From assembly GCF_014288055.1 (NCBI RefSeq), contig NZ_JACOPK010000002.1, positions 1 through 64,000 on the forward strand: a stretch of DNA of 64,000 nucleotides, in the 5' to 3' direction. The stretch's first letter is position 1. Each line of letters opens with the position of its first letter. The notes beneath the pieces were generated by a model. The model saw only the letters and a list, made by a program, of their open reading frames with translations, ran no database searches and was not told the origin of the DNA. Below, in pieces: positions 16,735 to 25,960 of the stretch. The translations under genes and the position numbers were made by a program. The stretch comes from Agathobaculum hominis (GTDB taxonomy: Bacteria; Bacillota; Clostridia; Oscillospirales; Butyricicoccaceae).

Positions 16735-19700
16735 TTGAATATCATGCACATAAAAAGAGAAAACGAGACGGAAAAAGACCGCGAGAGATCGGTATTCAGC
16801 ACGGTCTTTCTCGCGCTTGTCGCCGTGCTCGCGGTCGAGATCGCCATGCTTCTGCTGTCGTTCACGCTGAGCGGCTTCACCTCGCGCCTGAACAGCAATG
16901 CGGAGCAGATCCTGGACAAGCAGGTCGTCAACCGCGCCGCCTATATCTCCGGCCAGCTGATCGAGGCGCAGGATCTTTCCGGTCTGGACAGCGCGGTAAA
17001 CCGTGCGGCGGCGCAGCTTGTTCAGGAGGGCGAAACCGTGGCTTCGCTCACCTCGTCGAACGAGGGAAGCGCGCCGCTGTTCGACGCGGTCAGCGACCAG
17101 ATGGTGCGCATTCTGCGCGAAAAGAACGTGACGGGTGTGTATATCGTGCTGCATACGGGCGAGCTCAGCCGCACGGCGGGCGGCTCGCTGCCCTGTCTTT
17201 ACCTGCGCGACCTCGACCCGTCCGCGCCGGCCTCCGCCACGAACGACGACCTGCTGCTCGAGCACGCGCCGGCGGCGGTCATGCACAGAATGAGCATTTC
17301 GACGAGCGAAAACTGGGAGCCGGGCATTCCGGTCACAGGCGGCGCGCAGGACGACTTTTTCCGCCTGCCGTATGACCGCGCGCGCGAGGACGGCGGCATT
17401 CAGAACGCCGCAGACTACGGCCGATGGTCGACCGAGAGCTACACGCTCGCCGGCGACAGCCGCCCGGTCATCTCCTATACGCAGCCGCTCATCTATCCGG
17501 ACGGGACGGTCTACGGCGTGATCGGCGTCGAGCTGCTCACGCGCTACGTGCAGAGCCTTCTGCCGTATTCCGAGCTTCAGAACGACGGCTTCGGCACCTA
17601 CCTTCTCGCCCGTTCCCCGGACACCACGCAGGACAGCAGCATGACGCTGCACAGCGTGGTGAACTCCGCCGCAGACAGCGGCAGCAGCCTGCCGGACGTC
17701 TTTACGGTCGATATGCAGAGCGAGAGCGGCGGCTGGACACGCTTTGGCGGCTGGCGCTGCTATGCTTCCGTGGTGCCGCTCTCGCTGTACAGCCGCAATG
17801 CGCCGTTCTCCGAGGGGAGCCACTGGATGCTGGTCGGAACGGTCTCGACGACCCGGCTGTTCGCGTTTTCGCGCAGCGTGCAGGAGCGGCTGGTCGTCAC
17901 CATACTGCTGACCGTGCTCGTCGGCCTGCTCGGCTGCCTGTTTTCCAGCCGCAGACTGGCCGGGCCGATCACGCGCCTGTCGGACGAGGTCGCCGCGTCC
18001 GCGAAGCTCGCCCCGGGAAACCTTCCGCGCCTGTCGCGCACCGGCATCGCGGAGTTGGACCGCTTTGCGGCCGCCTTCACCGACCTCAGCCGCAGCATCA
18101 TCAACACCTCGACCCGCTTTCAGCGCATCATCGACATGGCGAGTGTCGAGCTGGCCGGCTACGAGCTGCGGGAGGGTGCGCCGGTCTATACGACGGACAA
18201 CTTTTTTTCCATGCTCGGCCGCAGAGAGCCGGAGGGCGAGCTGTCGCCGCACGATTTTGAAAAGCTGATCGAAAGGATCATCACGGAAAACGAGAATTTC
18301 GGCCTGCCGGACGGCGGCTGCGTGTTCCGTATCCCGCAGAAGGACGGCAGCGTGCGCTACATCCGGCTGCGCATCGCCTTTGAAAATCAGACGCAGGTCG
18401 GTCTGCTCGAGGACGTGACGGCCATGACCGAGGAGCGGCTGCGCATCGAACACGAGCGCGACTACGATATGCTGACCGGCCTTTACAACCGCAAGGCGTT
18501 CAACCGCACCTGCGAGAGCCTGTTCCGCGCACCGTCCCGTCTGGGCCATGCGGCGCTCATGATGCTCGACCTCGATAACCTCAAGGCGCTGAACGACGTC
18601 TACGGCCACGACACCGGCGACCGCTATATCCGCGAGACCGGCCGCACGCTGCACGACGCGATGACCGGGCACTCGGTATGCAGCCGTCTGTCGGGCGATG
18701 AGTTCATGGTGCTGTTCTACGGCTACGACAGCCGTGAACAGCTCAGACGCGACCTCAACAGCCTGCAGAGCCGTCTGCGCTGCGCGTCCATCGTCCTGCC
18801 GAACGGCGATTCGTTCGCCGTCAGCATCTCGGGCGGCGTGGCGTGGTACCCCGATGACGGGAACGATATGGCCTCGCTCAAGAAATACGCCGATTTCGCG
18901 ATGTATCAGGTCAAGCGCTCGCACAAGGGCGGCATGCAAGAATTCGACATCGGCGTATACAACGAGGCCTCCTATGAGACCCAGATCGCGCAGGAATTCG
19001 AGCAGATGCTCGCGGAGAGCCGCGTGACCTATCATTTTCAGCCGATCTTCGACCGGAACGGCGAGGCGGCGGCCTATGAGGCGCTCATGCGCCCCGAAAT
19101 GCCCAATCTCCGCTCGCCCGGCACGGTCATGAAGCTCGCGCAGGAGACCGGACGGCTGTATGACATCGAAAAGCTCACCATGTTCACCGCGCCCGAGCTC
19201 TTCCGCCTGCGGCAGCAGAGCGGCCTGCTCGCGGAAAACGCATGGCTGTTCGTCAATTCGATCGCGAGCGTCTGCCTGATCGGCGCAGACGTCGAGGAAA
19301 TGCGCCGCCGCGTGAGCGGCATCGGACGCAATGTCGTCATCGAGATCACCGAGGAGGAGGATCTCGACCTCGAAATACTGAACATGAAGCGGCGCTCCAC
19401 GGTGCTGTCCGGTCTGTATGCGCTCGACGATTACGGCAGCGGCTACAGCAATGAGGGCAACCTCATCACGCTCGACCCGGATTTCATCAAGATCGACATT
19501 TCCATCATCCGCGGCATCGAAAGCGACCCGGACAAGCAGGAGGTCGTGCGCAACATCGTATCCTATGCGCATCAGCGCGGCATGCAGATCGTTGCGGAGG
19601 GCATCGAGACCGCAGCGGAGCTGCGCACCTCGCGAGCGCTCGGCGCGGACCTGTTCCAGGGCTATTTTCTCAGCCGTCCCGGCGCAGTGCCGTCCGCGAT

Positions 19701-19761
19701 CGCCGCCCCGGCGCAGGAGATCCTGCGCGAGTTCCCGAACGGCGCGGAGGAGCACAGATAG
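16735..19761 (+). CDS. Membrane-bound GGDEF-EAL cyclic-di-GMP enzyme
   Basis: 1008 aa. One membrane segment near residues 25-48 and a second near 385-400 enclose a roughly 340-residue sensory domain. A HAMP-like linker and PAS-like segment follow, then GGDEF (about 575-740; active-site motif SGDEF near 651) and EAL (about 760-1000; EAL near 781, DDYGSGYS near 897, VAEGIET near 953). The EAL motifs look intact, so phosphodiesterase activity is likely; SGDEF is a tolerated variant, so both activities are possible. TTG 16735 fits the AAAGGA site better than ATG 16744. Confidence 0.9.
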   Translation: MNIMHIKRENETEKDRERSVFSTVFLALVAVLAVEIAMLLLSFTLSGFTSRLNSNAEQILDKQVVNRAAYISGQLIEAQDLSGLDSAVNRAAAQLVQEGETVASLTSSNEGSAPLFDAVSDQMVRILREKNVTGVYIVLHTGELSRTAGGSLPCLYLRDLDPSAPASATNDDLLLEHAPAAVMHRMSISTSENWEPGIPVTGGAQDDFFRLPYDRAREDGGIQNAADYGRWSTESYTLAGDSRPVISYTQPLIYPDGTVYGVIGVELLTRYVQSLLPYSELQNDGFGTYLLARSPDTTQDSSMTLHSVVNSAADSGSSLPDVFTVDMQSESGGWTRFGGWRCYASVVPLSLYSRNAPFSEGSHWMLVGTVSTTRLFAFSRSVQERLVVTILLTVLVGLLGCLFSSRRLAGPITRLSDEVAASAKLAPGNLPRLSRTGIAELDRFAAAFTDLSRSIINTSTRFQRIIDMASVELAGYELREGAPVYTTDNFFSMLGRREPEGELSPHDFEKLIERIITENENFGLPDGGCVFRIPQKDGSVRYIRLRIAFENQTQVGLLEDVTAMTEERLRIEHERDYDMLTGLYNRKAFNRTCESLFRAPSRLGHAALMMLDLDNLKALNDVYGHDTGDRYIRETGRTLHDAMTGHSVCSRLSGDEFMVLFYGYDSREQLRRDLNSLQSRLRCASIVLPNGDSFAVSISGGVAWYPDDGNDMASLKKYADFAMYQVKRSHKGGMQEFDIGVYNEASYETQIAQEFEQMLAESRVTYHFQPIFDRNGEAAAYEALMRPEMPNLRSPGTVMKLAQETGRLYDIEKLTMFTAPELFRLRQQSGLLAENAWLFVNSIASVCLIGADVEEMRRRVSGIGRNVVIEITEEEDLDLEILNMKRRSTVLSGLYALDDYGSGYSNEGNLITLDPDFIKIDISIIRGIESDPDKQEVVRNIVSYAHQRGMQIVAEGIETAAELRTSRALGADLFQGYFLSRPGAVPSAIAAPAQEILREFPNGAEEHR

Positions 19762-19845
19762 GCACAGAAGAGATTCTGGGCAAAACATACAAAAAGAACA
19801 GCGAAAATTGTACGAAAGATATTGTTAAAAAATCTACAATTACTC

Positions 19846-19874
19846 TTTACATCCTCCCTCTGATGCTGTATTCT
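19846..19874 (+). promoter_or_regulatory. Promoter of the hydrogenase gene
   Basis: TTTACA, 17 bases, TATTCT, giving a leader of about 130 nt before the hydrogenase start. Confidence 0.5.
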
Positions 19875-19928
19875 GATAATAGATTGTTATGTCCGCACGA
19901 AAGACGGCACTATAAGGACAAAAGTCCG

Positions 19929-19962
19929 CCGCAGAGCTTCTTTTGAGACTCTGCGGCTTTTC
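19929..19962 (+). terminator. Leader terminator upstream of the hydrogenase
   Basis: GCCGCAGAG / CTCTGCGGC hairpin followed by TTTT, between the promoter at 19846 and the hydrogenase ribosome-binding site. It could end the GGDEF-EAL transcript or act as an attenuator. Confidence 0.6.
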
Positions 19963-20011
19963 AAAGGATAAGAATGATTACAGGGGACACACACAAGGAG
20001 GATATGATTTC

Positions 20012-21535
20012 ATGAGAGGCGTGGAAACTCGAATTCGAGACATTCGACACCGTATTTTTACCGAGGTCGCGCGTATGGCGTACCATACCGAGTGGCCGAC
20101 CGACCGCCGCATCGAGGCGCTGCCGTATGACATTATGCCGGGCGAGGTCGCAGAGAACCGTCAGGATATTTTTCTCGAACGCGCGATCGTAGGCGAGCGC
20201 CTGCGTCTGGCGATGGGCCTGCCGTGCCGCAACGCGGCTGAGCATGCGCCGCTGTCCGACAACATCGACGCGGCGACCAAGGAGGAGACCTACTACACCC
20301 CTCCGCTCATCAACATCATCAAGTTCGCCTGCAACGCCTGCCCGGAAAATCAGGTCCGCGTGACCGATGTGTGTCAGGGCTGCATGGCGCGTCCGTGCGT
20401 CGAGGTCTGCCCGAAGGGTGCGGTCTCCATCGACCCGTTCACCCGCAAGTCCATCATCGATCAGGACAAGTGCATCAAGTGCGGCCGCTGCGTCGATGTA
20501 TGCGCCTACAAGGCCATCAACCATCAGAAGCGCCCGTGCGCCGCGGCCTGCGGCATGGACGCTATCCACTCGGACCCAAACGGCCGCGCGGATATTGATT
20601 ACGACAAGTGCGTTTCCTGCGGACAGTGTCTGGTCAACTGCCCGTTCGGCGCGATCGCGGACAAGTCGCAGATCTTCCAGATGATCCGCGCGATTCAGGC
20701 AGGCGAGCGCGTTTACGCTGCCGTAGCGCCAGCGTTCGTCGGTCAGTTCGGCCCCAAGGTTACGCCGGGCAAGCTGCGCGCTGCGATGAAGCAGCTCGGC
20801 TTCGCCGACATCATCGAGGTCGCGATCGGCGCCGACCTGTGTGCGGCGCAGGAGGCGGAGGACTTCGTCAAGGAGGTCCCCGAAAAGCTGCCGTTCATGG
20901 CGACGTCCTGCTGTCCGGCCTGGTCTGTGATGGCGAAAAAGCTGTTCCCGGAGCAGGCAAACTGCATCTCGATGGCGCTGACCCCGATGACGCTGACCGC
21001 GCGGCTCATCAAGCACCATCAGCCGGGCGCGAAGGTCGCCTTTATCGGCCCCTGCGCGGCGAAAAAGCTCGAGGCAATGCGCCGCACGGTTCGAAGCGAG
21101 GTAGATTTCGTTCTGACCTTCGAGGAGATGGCGGGCATTTTCGAGGCGCGTCACATTGATGTGAACACGCTCAAGGAGGACCCGCACGGTGTCAACGACG
21201 CATCCGCGGACGGCCGTAATTTCGCGGTTTCCGGCGGCGTTGCGCAGGCGGTCGTCAACGTCATCAAGGAAAAGTACCCCGACCGCGAGATCAAGGTCGC
21301 GAATGCGGAGGGCCTGAGCGAATGCCGCAAGCTGATGATGATGGCGAAGGCCGGCAAGTATAACGGCTATCTGCTCGAGGGCATGGCGTGCCCGGGCGGC
21401 TGTGTCGCCGGCGCAGGCACGATGCAGTCGATCAAGAAGTCGTCGGTTGCGGTCAATATGTACGCAAAGCAGGCGGAGCATCAGGTCGCGACCGGTACGC
21501 ACCACGTTGCCGAGCTGGATAAGCTGGTAGATTAA
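20012..21535 (+). CDS. Monomeric [FeFe] hydrogenase, group-B-like
   Basis: 507 aa. A cysteine-rich N-terminus (CNACPENQ, CQGCMARPCVEVCP) and two further 4Fe-4S motifs (CIKCGRCVDVC, CVSCGQCLVNCP) lead into the H-cluster domain. H-cluster motifs are TSCCPAW near 298, PCAAKKLEA near 347 and EGMACPGGCVAGAG near 455. TSCCPAW and PCAAKK in place of TSCCPGW and MPCxxKK place it in group B. It probably evolves H2 or senses redox state with reduced ferredoxin. ATG 20012 follows AAGGAGG. No maturases are encoded in the window. Confidence 0.92.
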   Translation: MRGVETRIRDIRHRIFTEVARMAYHTEWPTDRRIEALPYDIMPGEVAENRQDIFLERAIVGERLRLAMGLPCRNAAEHAPLSDNIDAATKEETYYTPPLINIIKFACNACPENQVRVTDVCQGCMARPCVEVCPKGAVSIDPFTRKSIIDQDKCIKCGRCVDVCAYKAINHQKRPCAAACGMDAIHSDPNGRADIDYDKCVSCGQCLVNCPFGAIADKSQIFQMIRAIQAGERVYAAVAPAFVGQFGPKVTPGKLRAAMKQLGFADIIEVAIGADLCAAQEAEDFVKEVPEKLPFMATSCCPAWSVMAKKLFPEQANCISMALTPMTLTARLIKHHQPGAKVAFIGPCAAKKLEAMRRTVRSEVDFVLTFEEMAGIFEARHIDVNTLKEDPHGVNDASADGRNFAVSGGVAQAVVNVIKEKYPDREIKVANAEGLSECRKLMMMAKAGKYNGYLLEGMACPGGCVAGAGTMQSIKKSSVAVNMYAKQAEHQVATGTHHVAELDKLVD

Positions 21536-21550
21536 AAAAAGCATAACAAA

Positions 21551-21586
21551 GCTCCCGTTCCACTTTTCCGGAACGGGAGCTTTTTT
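21551..21586 (+). terminator. Terminator after the hydrogenase
   Basis: GCTCCCGTTCC / GGAACGGGAGC stem followed by six T. Confidence 0.92.
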
Positions 21587-21596
21587 GCGTGGATCT

Positions 21597-22247
21597 TCAC
21601 GTTTCAGCCGGTACTTCCGCGAGGATGGAGGCACTGTAACGGTAAAGGAAGGTGACGATATGCGCGCGCGTGCAGGTGTTGTAGGGGCCGAAGATCGTCG
21701 GGGTGATGCCCTTGATGATGCCGTTCTCCGCGCCCCACGCGACGGCGGCAGCATAATCGTCCGTGCTCTTTACGTCGCGGAATGCCGACGCGGACGCAGA
21801 CGGCGAACCGGCGAGCCGCCAGAGATAGGTGACGGTCATGGCGCGCGTGCAGGGCGCGTCCGGGTGCAACGTGTCGCCGGAGACGATGCCCTTGTCGTGC
21901 GCCCAGACTGCGGCGGCGGCGTACCATTTGCCGTTCGGCACATCCCGGAAGGGGTTTTCACCGGCCGGCTCGGGCGAGCCGCTCATGCGCCAGATGAACG
22001 TGAGGATCTGCGAGATATTGCAGGTGTAGTCCGGCCAGAACTGGCCGTCGTACATGCCGGTGGTGATGCCGTTTTCGACCGCCCAGGTGATCGACTCGAC
22101 GAATTCCGGGCTTGACGGCATGTCGGTGAAGGTGATGGCGGTCTGGCCGGGCGCGGCGGTGTCCGCCGTGTCCTCGGCGGCGAGCGCCGGTGCAGTGAGG
22201 TTTGCGCACATGAGACCGGTGAGCAGCAGGGAGATGAGCTTTTTCAT
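21597..22247 (-). CDS. Small secreted protein of three SLH domains
   Basis: 216 aa. The signal peptide is MKKLISLLLTGLMCANL with an ALA-AE cleavage site. The rest is three S-layer-homology repeats (FTDMPSSPEFVESITWAVEN, FRDVPNGKWYAAAAVWAHD, FRDVKSTDDYAAAVAWGAEN). SLH domains bind pyruvylated secondary cell-wall polymer. There is no additional effector domain. ATG 22247 follows AAAGGACACC. Confidence 0.88.
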   Translation of the reverse strand: MKKLISLLLTGLMCANLTAPALAAEDTADTAAPGQTAITFTDMPSSPEFVESITWAVENGITTGMYDGQFWPDYTCNISQILTFIWRMSGSPEPAGENPFRDVPNGKWYAAAAVWAHDKGIVSGDTLHPDAPCTRAMTVTYLWRLAGSPSASASAFRDVKSTDDYAAAVAWGAENGIIKGITPTIFGPYNTCTRAHIVTFLYRYSASILAEVPAET

Positions 22248-22322
22248 GACAGGTGTCCTTTCAGAAACAGGGGAGGGTGATACACAGAAAATTTCCACAG
22301 GCTGTGGATAAAAACTGTTTAC

Positions 22323-22398
22323 AAGGCAATACCGCATAATTGGACAAGGGCGGTTTGCAAGTCAATTCTGCGTACTGACGAGGCGCGGTTTTGCCTTA
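22323..22398 (-). repeat. R1 element, copy 3
   Basis: Read on the minus strand: GGCAAAACCGCGCCTCGTCA at the left, the conserved core, and ATTATGCGGTATTGCC at the right. The left end overlaps the stop codon of the DUF554 gene, so the element supplies the last bases of that frame. Confidence 0.8.
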
Positions 22399-23139
22399 GA
22401 GCGTGCCGAGCACGGGGAAAAAACGGGCGAGGAGATAGAAAACCGCCGGGAGAAAGACCGCCGGGAGCAGATTGCCGACCTTGATCTTGTCTTTTCGTAT
22501 CATATTGAGGCTGACCGCGAAGATCAGCACCGAGCCGACGCACGACATCTGCGCGATGAGCTCGTCGGTCATCCACGGGCGGATGAAGCGCGCGAGCAGC
22601 GTCAGGCCGCCCTGATACACGCCGAGCGGCAGGACGGAGAGAAACACGCCCTTGCCGAGCGAGGCCGCGAACACGACTGCCGCGATGCCGTCGATGATGG
22701 CTTTCGCGATGAGCAGCGAGGCGTCGCCCGAAAGGCCGTCCTGAAGCGAGCCGACAATGGCCATTGCGCCGATGCAGATGAGCAGCGAAAAGCTGACGAA
22801 ACCCTCGACAAAGTGGCTGTCGCCGCTGCTTTTCAGCCTGTTCTGGCAGAAAACGCCGAAGTCCTCGAGATGCTTTTCGATGTTGAGCGCCTCGCCGATG
22901 AGCGCGCCGAGCGCGAGGGAGAGGATGAGCAGCATGGTGTGCTGCGTGGCGAGCTGGCCGTTTTCGAGCGTCAGCAGGCCGCTGAGCGCGCCGCCGATGC
23001 CGATGAACATGGTGCACAGACCGATGCCCTGCATGATGGTGTCCTCAAAGCGTTTGGACAGGCCGTTTTTGAGCAGCATGCCGGCCGACGCGCCGGCGAG
23101 CACTGAGCCGCAGTTGATGATAGTTCCGAGTCCGATCAT
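22396..23139 (-). CDS. DUF554 membrane protein
   Basis: 247 aa with about seven hydrophobic segments, beginning MIGLGTIINCGSVLAGAS, which is typical of DUF554 (YdfK-like). Function unknown; often annotated as a possible transporter. It lies 15 bases after tmcAL on the same strand, so co-transcription is likely. The stop codon lies in an R1 repeat. Confidence 0.88.
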   Translation of the reverse strand: MIGLGTIINCGSVLAGASAGMLLKNGLSKRFEDTIMQGIGLCTMFIGIGGALSGLLTLENGQLATQHTMLLILSLALGALIGEALNIEKHLEDFGVFCQNRLKSSGDSHFVEGFVSFSLLICIGAMAIVGSLQDGLSGDASLLIAKAIIDGIAAVVFAASLGKGVFLSVLPLGVYQGGLTLLARFIRPWMTDELIAQMSCVGSVLIFAVSLNMIRKDKIKVGNLLPAVFLPAVFYLLARFFPVLGTL

Positions 23140-23154
23140 GATGGTTCCTTCTTC

Positions 23155-24327
23155 TTATGTGAGGTAAAATGGGGTTTTGCGGTAATGTTCGCCGCCGGGG
23201 AGCGGCGCGGGGCGGGCAAGGCCGAACAGGTCGTCCGCGAAGGCGTCGAGCCGCAGAGACGGCTGAAGCGCATCCGGCAGCTGCTTTTCGGTGACAGGCT
23301 TGACGATCAGAGGGAGGCCGTCCTGCCGCCGCAGGAGCGTCCTGCCGCGCGCGCTGAACGCGAGCACGCGGGCATACGAGGGCAGGGGCGAGGCGTCCGG
23401 AGAGATGCCGAGCGCCGCGCGGAGCAGCGTCCGCCGCACCCGGGCGGCCGGAAACCGGCGCGTCTGCGCCTTTTCGACAGCATCCGAGAACGAAACGGCG
23501 GAATAGACCGCGGCTGCGCAGCGTTCATCAAAGCCGTCTGCCGAGCCGGTCGCGAGCGCGCCGCGAAAGAGCGCCGCACGCAGCAGAGTGAGCATGGCGC
23601 CCTCCGGCAGCGTCACCGGCGCCGCGCCGCGCGCCTTTTCGCGCCGCCAGACCTCGATGGAGCTTTCCGGCAGATAGGGGGCGCACCGCTCCTCGCCGCC
23701 CTCGCGCAGGTATCCGCGCAGCAGGCTCGCCGAGGCGAAGCCGTCCGCAGGAGCAACCTCGTCATGACCGGCGCCGCGCCGCGCGACTGCGAGCGGCTGC
23801 ATCGGAAAATCGCGCAGCGCCCGGCAGTATTCGATGCCGAGGGTGTTGTTTGGGCTTGTGAGCAGCGCCGCCGCCGCGGGATTCAGCGCCGCAAGCTCCT
23901 GCTGTCGGTATGCGGCGTAGGACAGGCCGGAACGGTTGCCCGCGGCAGGGGGAAGCGCATTCAGCGCCTCGGCGGCCTGCTGAACCAGCGAAATATCCGC
24001 GGTTTCCGCGCCGAAGGACAGATACCGGCAGCCGATGCCGTGCAGCAGCGCGACCGCGCCGCGCGCAAAGCCTTCGGCGGAGCTGAGCGCCGCCGCGAGC
24101 GGCAGCTCGAGCACGAGGTCCGCGCCGCCCCTGACCGCCGTTTCTGCGCGGGCGTACTTGTCGAGCACGGCGAAGTCGCCGCGCTGCACGAAATTTCCGC
24201 TCATCACGCAGACGATGACGGCGTCTCCGCCGAGACTTTCACGCGTGCGGCGGATGTGAAACATATGGCCGCTGTGAAACGGATTGTATTCCGCGACAAT
24301 GCCGCAGACAGGAAAAGCAGTATCCAT
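23155..24327 (-). CDS. tmcAL: tRNA(Met) cytidine acetate ligase TmcAL
   Basis: 390 aa, the usual size for the YlbM/TmcAL family. The N-terminal nucleotidyltransferase-like motif CGIVAEYNPFHSGHMFHIR carries the HxGH-type signature. A second conserved stretch is VIVCVMSGNFVQRGDFAVLD. TmcAL uses acetate and ATP to form N4-acetylcytidine at the wobble base of elongator tRNA-Met. It is divergent from acetate kinase, so two acetate-using enzymes share an upstream region. ATG 24327 is the first Met of the conserved domain; its ribosome-binding site (GGGAGG) is about 15 bases away. Confidence 0.88.
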   Translation of the reverse strand: MDTAFPVCGIVAEYNPFHSGHMFHIRRTRESLGGDAVIVCVMSGNFVQRGDFAVLDKYARAETAVRGGADLVLELPLAAALSSAEGFARGAVALLHGIGCRYLSFGAETADISLVQQAAEALNALPPAAGNRSGLSYAAYRQQELAALNPAAAALLTSPNNTLGIEYCRALRDFPMQPLAVARRGAGHDEVAPADGFASASLLRGYLREGGEERCAPYLPESSIEVWRREKARGAAPVTLPEGAMLTLLRAALFRGALATGSADGFDERCAAAVYSAVSFSDAVEKAQTRRFPAARVRRTLLRAALGISPDASPLPSYARVLAFSARGRTLLRRQDGLPLIVKPVTEKQLPDALQPSLRLDAFADDLFGLARPAPLPGGEHYRKTPFYLT

Positions 24328-24387
24328 TATAAAAGCGAAAAACCTCCCGTAAAGAGTTACATTCAGCGCATCTCGCGCGGAAGCGCG

Positions 24388-24586
24388 AAAACTGCGCACA
24401 TTTGTGCGCCATAAAATAGAATTTGCTTTGCAAATTCCAAAAAACCGGGAGCATGTATCACGGTTTTTTGACCCTGAGAGAGAAAATAGTTTCCGCATGG
24501 GAACTATTTTCCGTCCGTGTCCGGCGAAGTCCGGACACTTATTCGCTGTAAAACGGGTTTTACAGCGAGCGCGAAGCGCAAAAAGG
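24388..24586. repeat. R2 element, copy B (highly diverged)
   Basis: Opposite orientation to copies A, D, E and F. Same hairpin order, different stems: GCGCG/CGCGC; AATTTGC-TTT-GCAAATT; AACCGGGAG...CACGGTT; AAAATAGTTTCCGCATGGG then AACTATTTT; GTGTCCGG/CCGGACAC with loop CGAAGT; GCTGTAAAAC/GTTTTACAGC. Terminal repeats are not recognisable. Confidence 0.6.
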
Positions 24587-24588
24587 TC

Positions 24589-24617
24589 TTGTACATTTGA
24601 CCGAAATCGTGTAAAAT
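24589..24617 (+). promoter_or_regulatory. Promoter of ackA
   Basis: TTGTAC, 17 bases, TAAAAT; the start codon follows about 75 bases later. Confidence 0.55.
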
Positions 24618-24693
24618 AAGAATATAGCATTATTATATAGGCTTCCGCGGCTTTGTGCAAGCCGCCAAATACGGCATGAGGGAGTTTTTGCAA

Positions 24694-25899
24694 ATGAAAG
24701 TTTTGGTTATCAACGCTGGCAGTTCTTCTCTGAAGTACCAGCTGCTCGACACCGCCTCCGGCGAGGTTATGGCCAAGGGCCTGTGCGAGCGTATCGGTAT
24801 TGACGGCGTGCTGACCCACACCGGCAACAAGTCGGACGAGAAGTTCAAGTTCGACATCGCAATGCCGACCCATAAGGAAGCGATCCAGTCCGTTATCAAC
24901 GTGCTGCTCGATCCCGAGAAGGGCGTTATCTCCTCTATGAGCGAGATCGACGCTGTCGGCCACCGCGTCGTACACGGCGGCGAGTTCTTCTCTGACAGCG
25001 TTATCATCACCGAGAAGGTCCTCAAGGCGATCGAGGACTGTGTACCGCTGGCGCCGCTCCACAACCCGCCCAACCTGATCGGTATTCAGGCCTGCCGCGA
25101 GGTTATGGGTCCGGACGTTCCGATGGTCGCTGTATTCGATACCGCATTCCATCAGACGATGCCCCAGTCTCATTACATGTACGCTATCCCGTACGAGTAC
25201 TACGAGAAGTACAAGATCCGCCGCTACGGCTTCCACGGCACCAGCCACAAGTACGTATCCCAGCAGGCTGCTGAGATGCTCGGCCGTCCGCTCGAGGAGC
25301 TGCGCCTGATCACCTGCCACCTCGGCAATGGTTCTTCCATCTGCGCGATCAACGGCGGCAAGAGCTTCGATACCTCCATGGGCTTCACTCCGCTGGACGG
25401 TCTGCCGATGGGCACCCGTGCAGGCAACATCGACCCGGCCATCATCGAGTTCCTGGCTGAGCACGAGCACATGGACGCACATGAGGTCATCAACATCCTG
25501 AACAAGAAGTCCGGCATGCTCGGTATCTCCGGCGTATCCTCCGACTTCCGCGACCTGGACGCAGCAGTTGCTGACGGCAACGCTCGTGCAGCTCTGGCAA
25601 AGGATATGTTCAACCTGTCCGTTAAGAAGATCATCGGCTCTTACGTTGCTGAAATGGGCGGCGTAGACGCGATCATCTTCACCGCAGGCGTAGGCGAGAA
25701 CGACCGTTCGGTTCGCTGGGATGTCTGCGAGCATCTCGAGTACCTCGGCATCAAGATCGATCCGGAGAAGAACAAGTACCGCGGCAAGCAGATGGACATC
25801 TCCATCGACTGGGCTCGCGTTCGCGTTCTCGTCATCCCGACCAACGAGGAACTGATGATTGCGAAGGACACCGAGCGTCTGGTAAGCGCTGCACAGTAA
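24694..25899 (+). CDS. ackA: Acetate kinase
   Basis: 401 aa, full length. Family signatures are VINAGSSSLKYQLL at the N-terminus, RRYGFHGTSHKYVS near 178-191, HLGNGSSICAINGGKSFDTS near 210 and TAGVGEND near 330. It interconverts acetyl phosphate plus ADP and acetate plus ATP for energy conservation in fermentation. Codon use is richer in GTT/GCT than its neighbours, as expected for a highly expressed gene. There is no pta beside it. Confidence 0.97.
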   Translation: MKVLVINAGSSSLKYQLLDTASGEVMAKGLCERIGIDGVLTHTGNKSDEKFKFDIAMPTHKEAIQSVINVLLDPEKGVISSMSEIDAVGHRVVHGGEFFSDSVIITEKVLKAIEDCVPLAPLHNPPNLIGIQACREVMGPDVPMVAVFDTAFHQTMPQSHYMYAIPYEYYEKYKIRRYGFHGTSHKYVSQQAAEMLGRPLEELRLITCHLGNGSSICAINGGKSFDTSMGFTPLDGLPMGTRAGNIDPAIIEFLAEHEHMDAHEVINILNKKSGMLGISGVSSDFRDLDAAVADGNARAALAKDMFNLSVKKIIGSYVAEMGGVDAIIFTAGVGENDRSVRWDVCEHLEYLGIKIDPEKNKYRGKQMDISIDWARVRVLVIPTNEELMIAKDTERLVSAAQ

Positions 25900-25904
25900 T
25901 TTCA

Positions 25905-25942
25905 GAAAAAACGGGGCGGGCTGCGGCTCAGCCCTGTTTTTT
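25905..25942 (+). terminator. Terminator after ackA
   Basis: GGGCTG/CAGCCC core extended by an A-run and T-run on either side of the hairpin, so it could work in both directions. Confidence 0.8.
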
Positions 25943-25960
25943 CGTCTCTGGGAGAAAAAT

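Noticed and set aside
16369..19788. Open frame of about 1139 codons opposite the GGDEF-EAL gene
   Set aside because: Same low-complexity shadow composition; the plus strand has clear GGDEF and EAL motifs.
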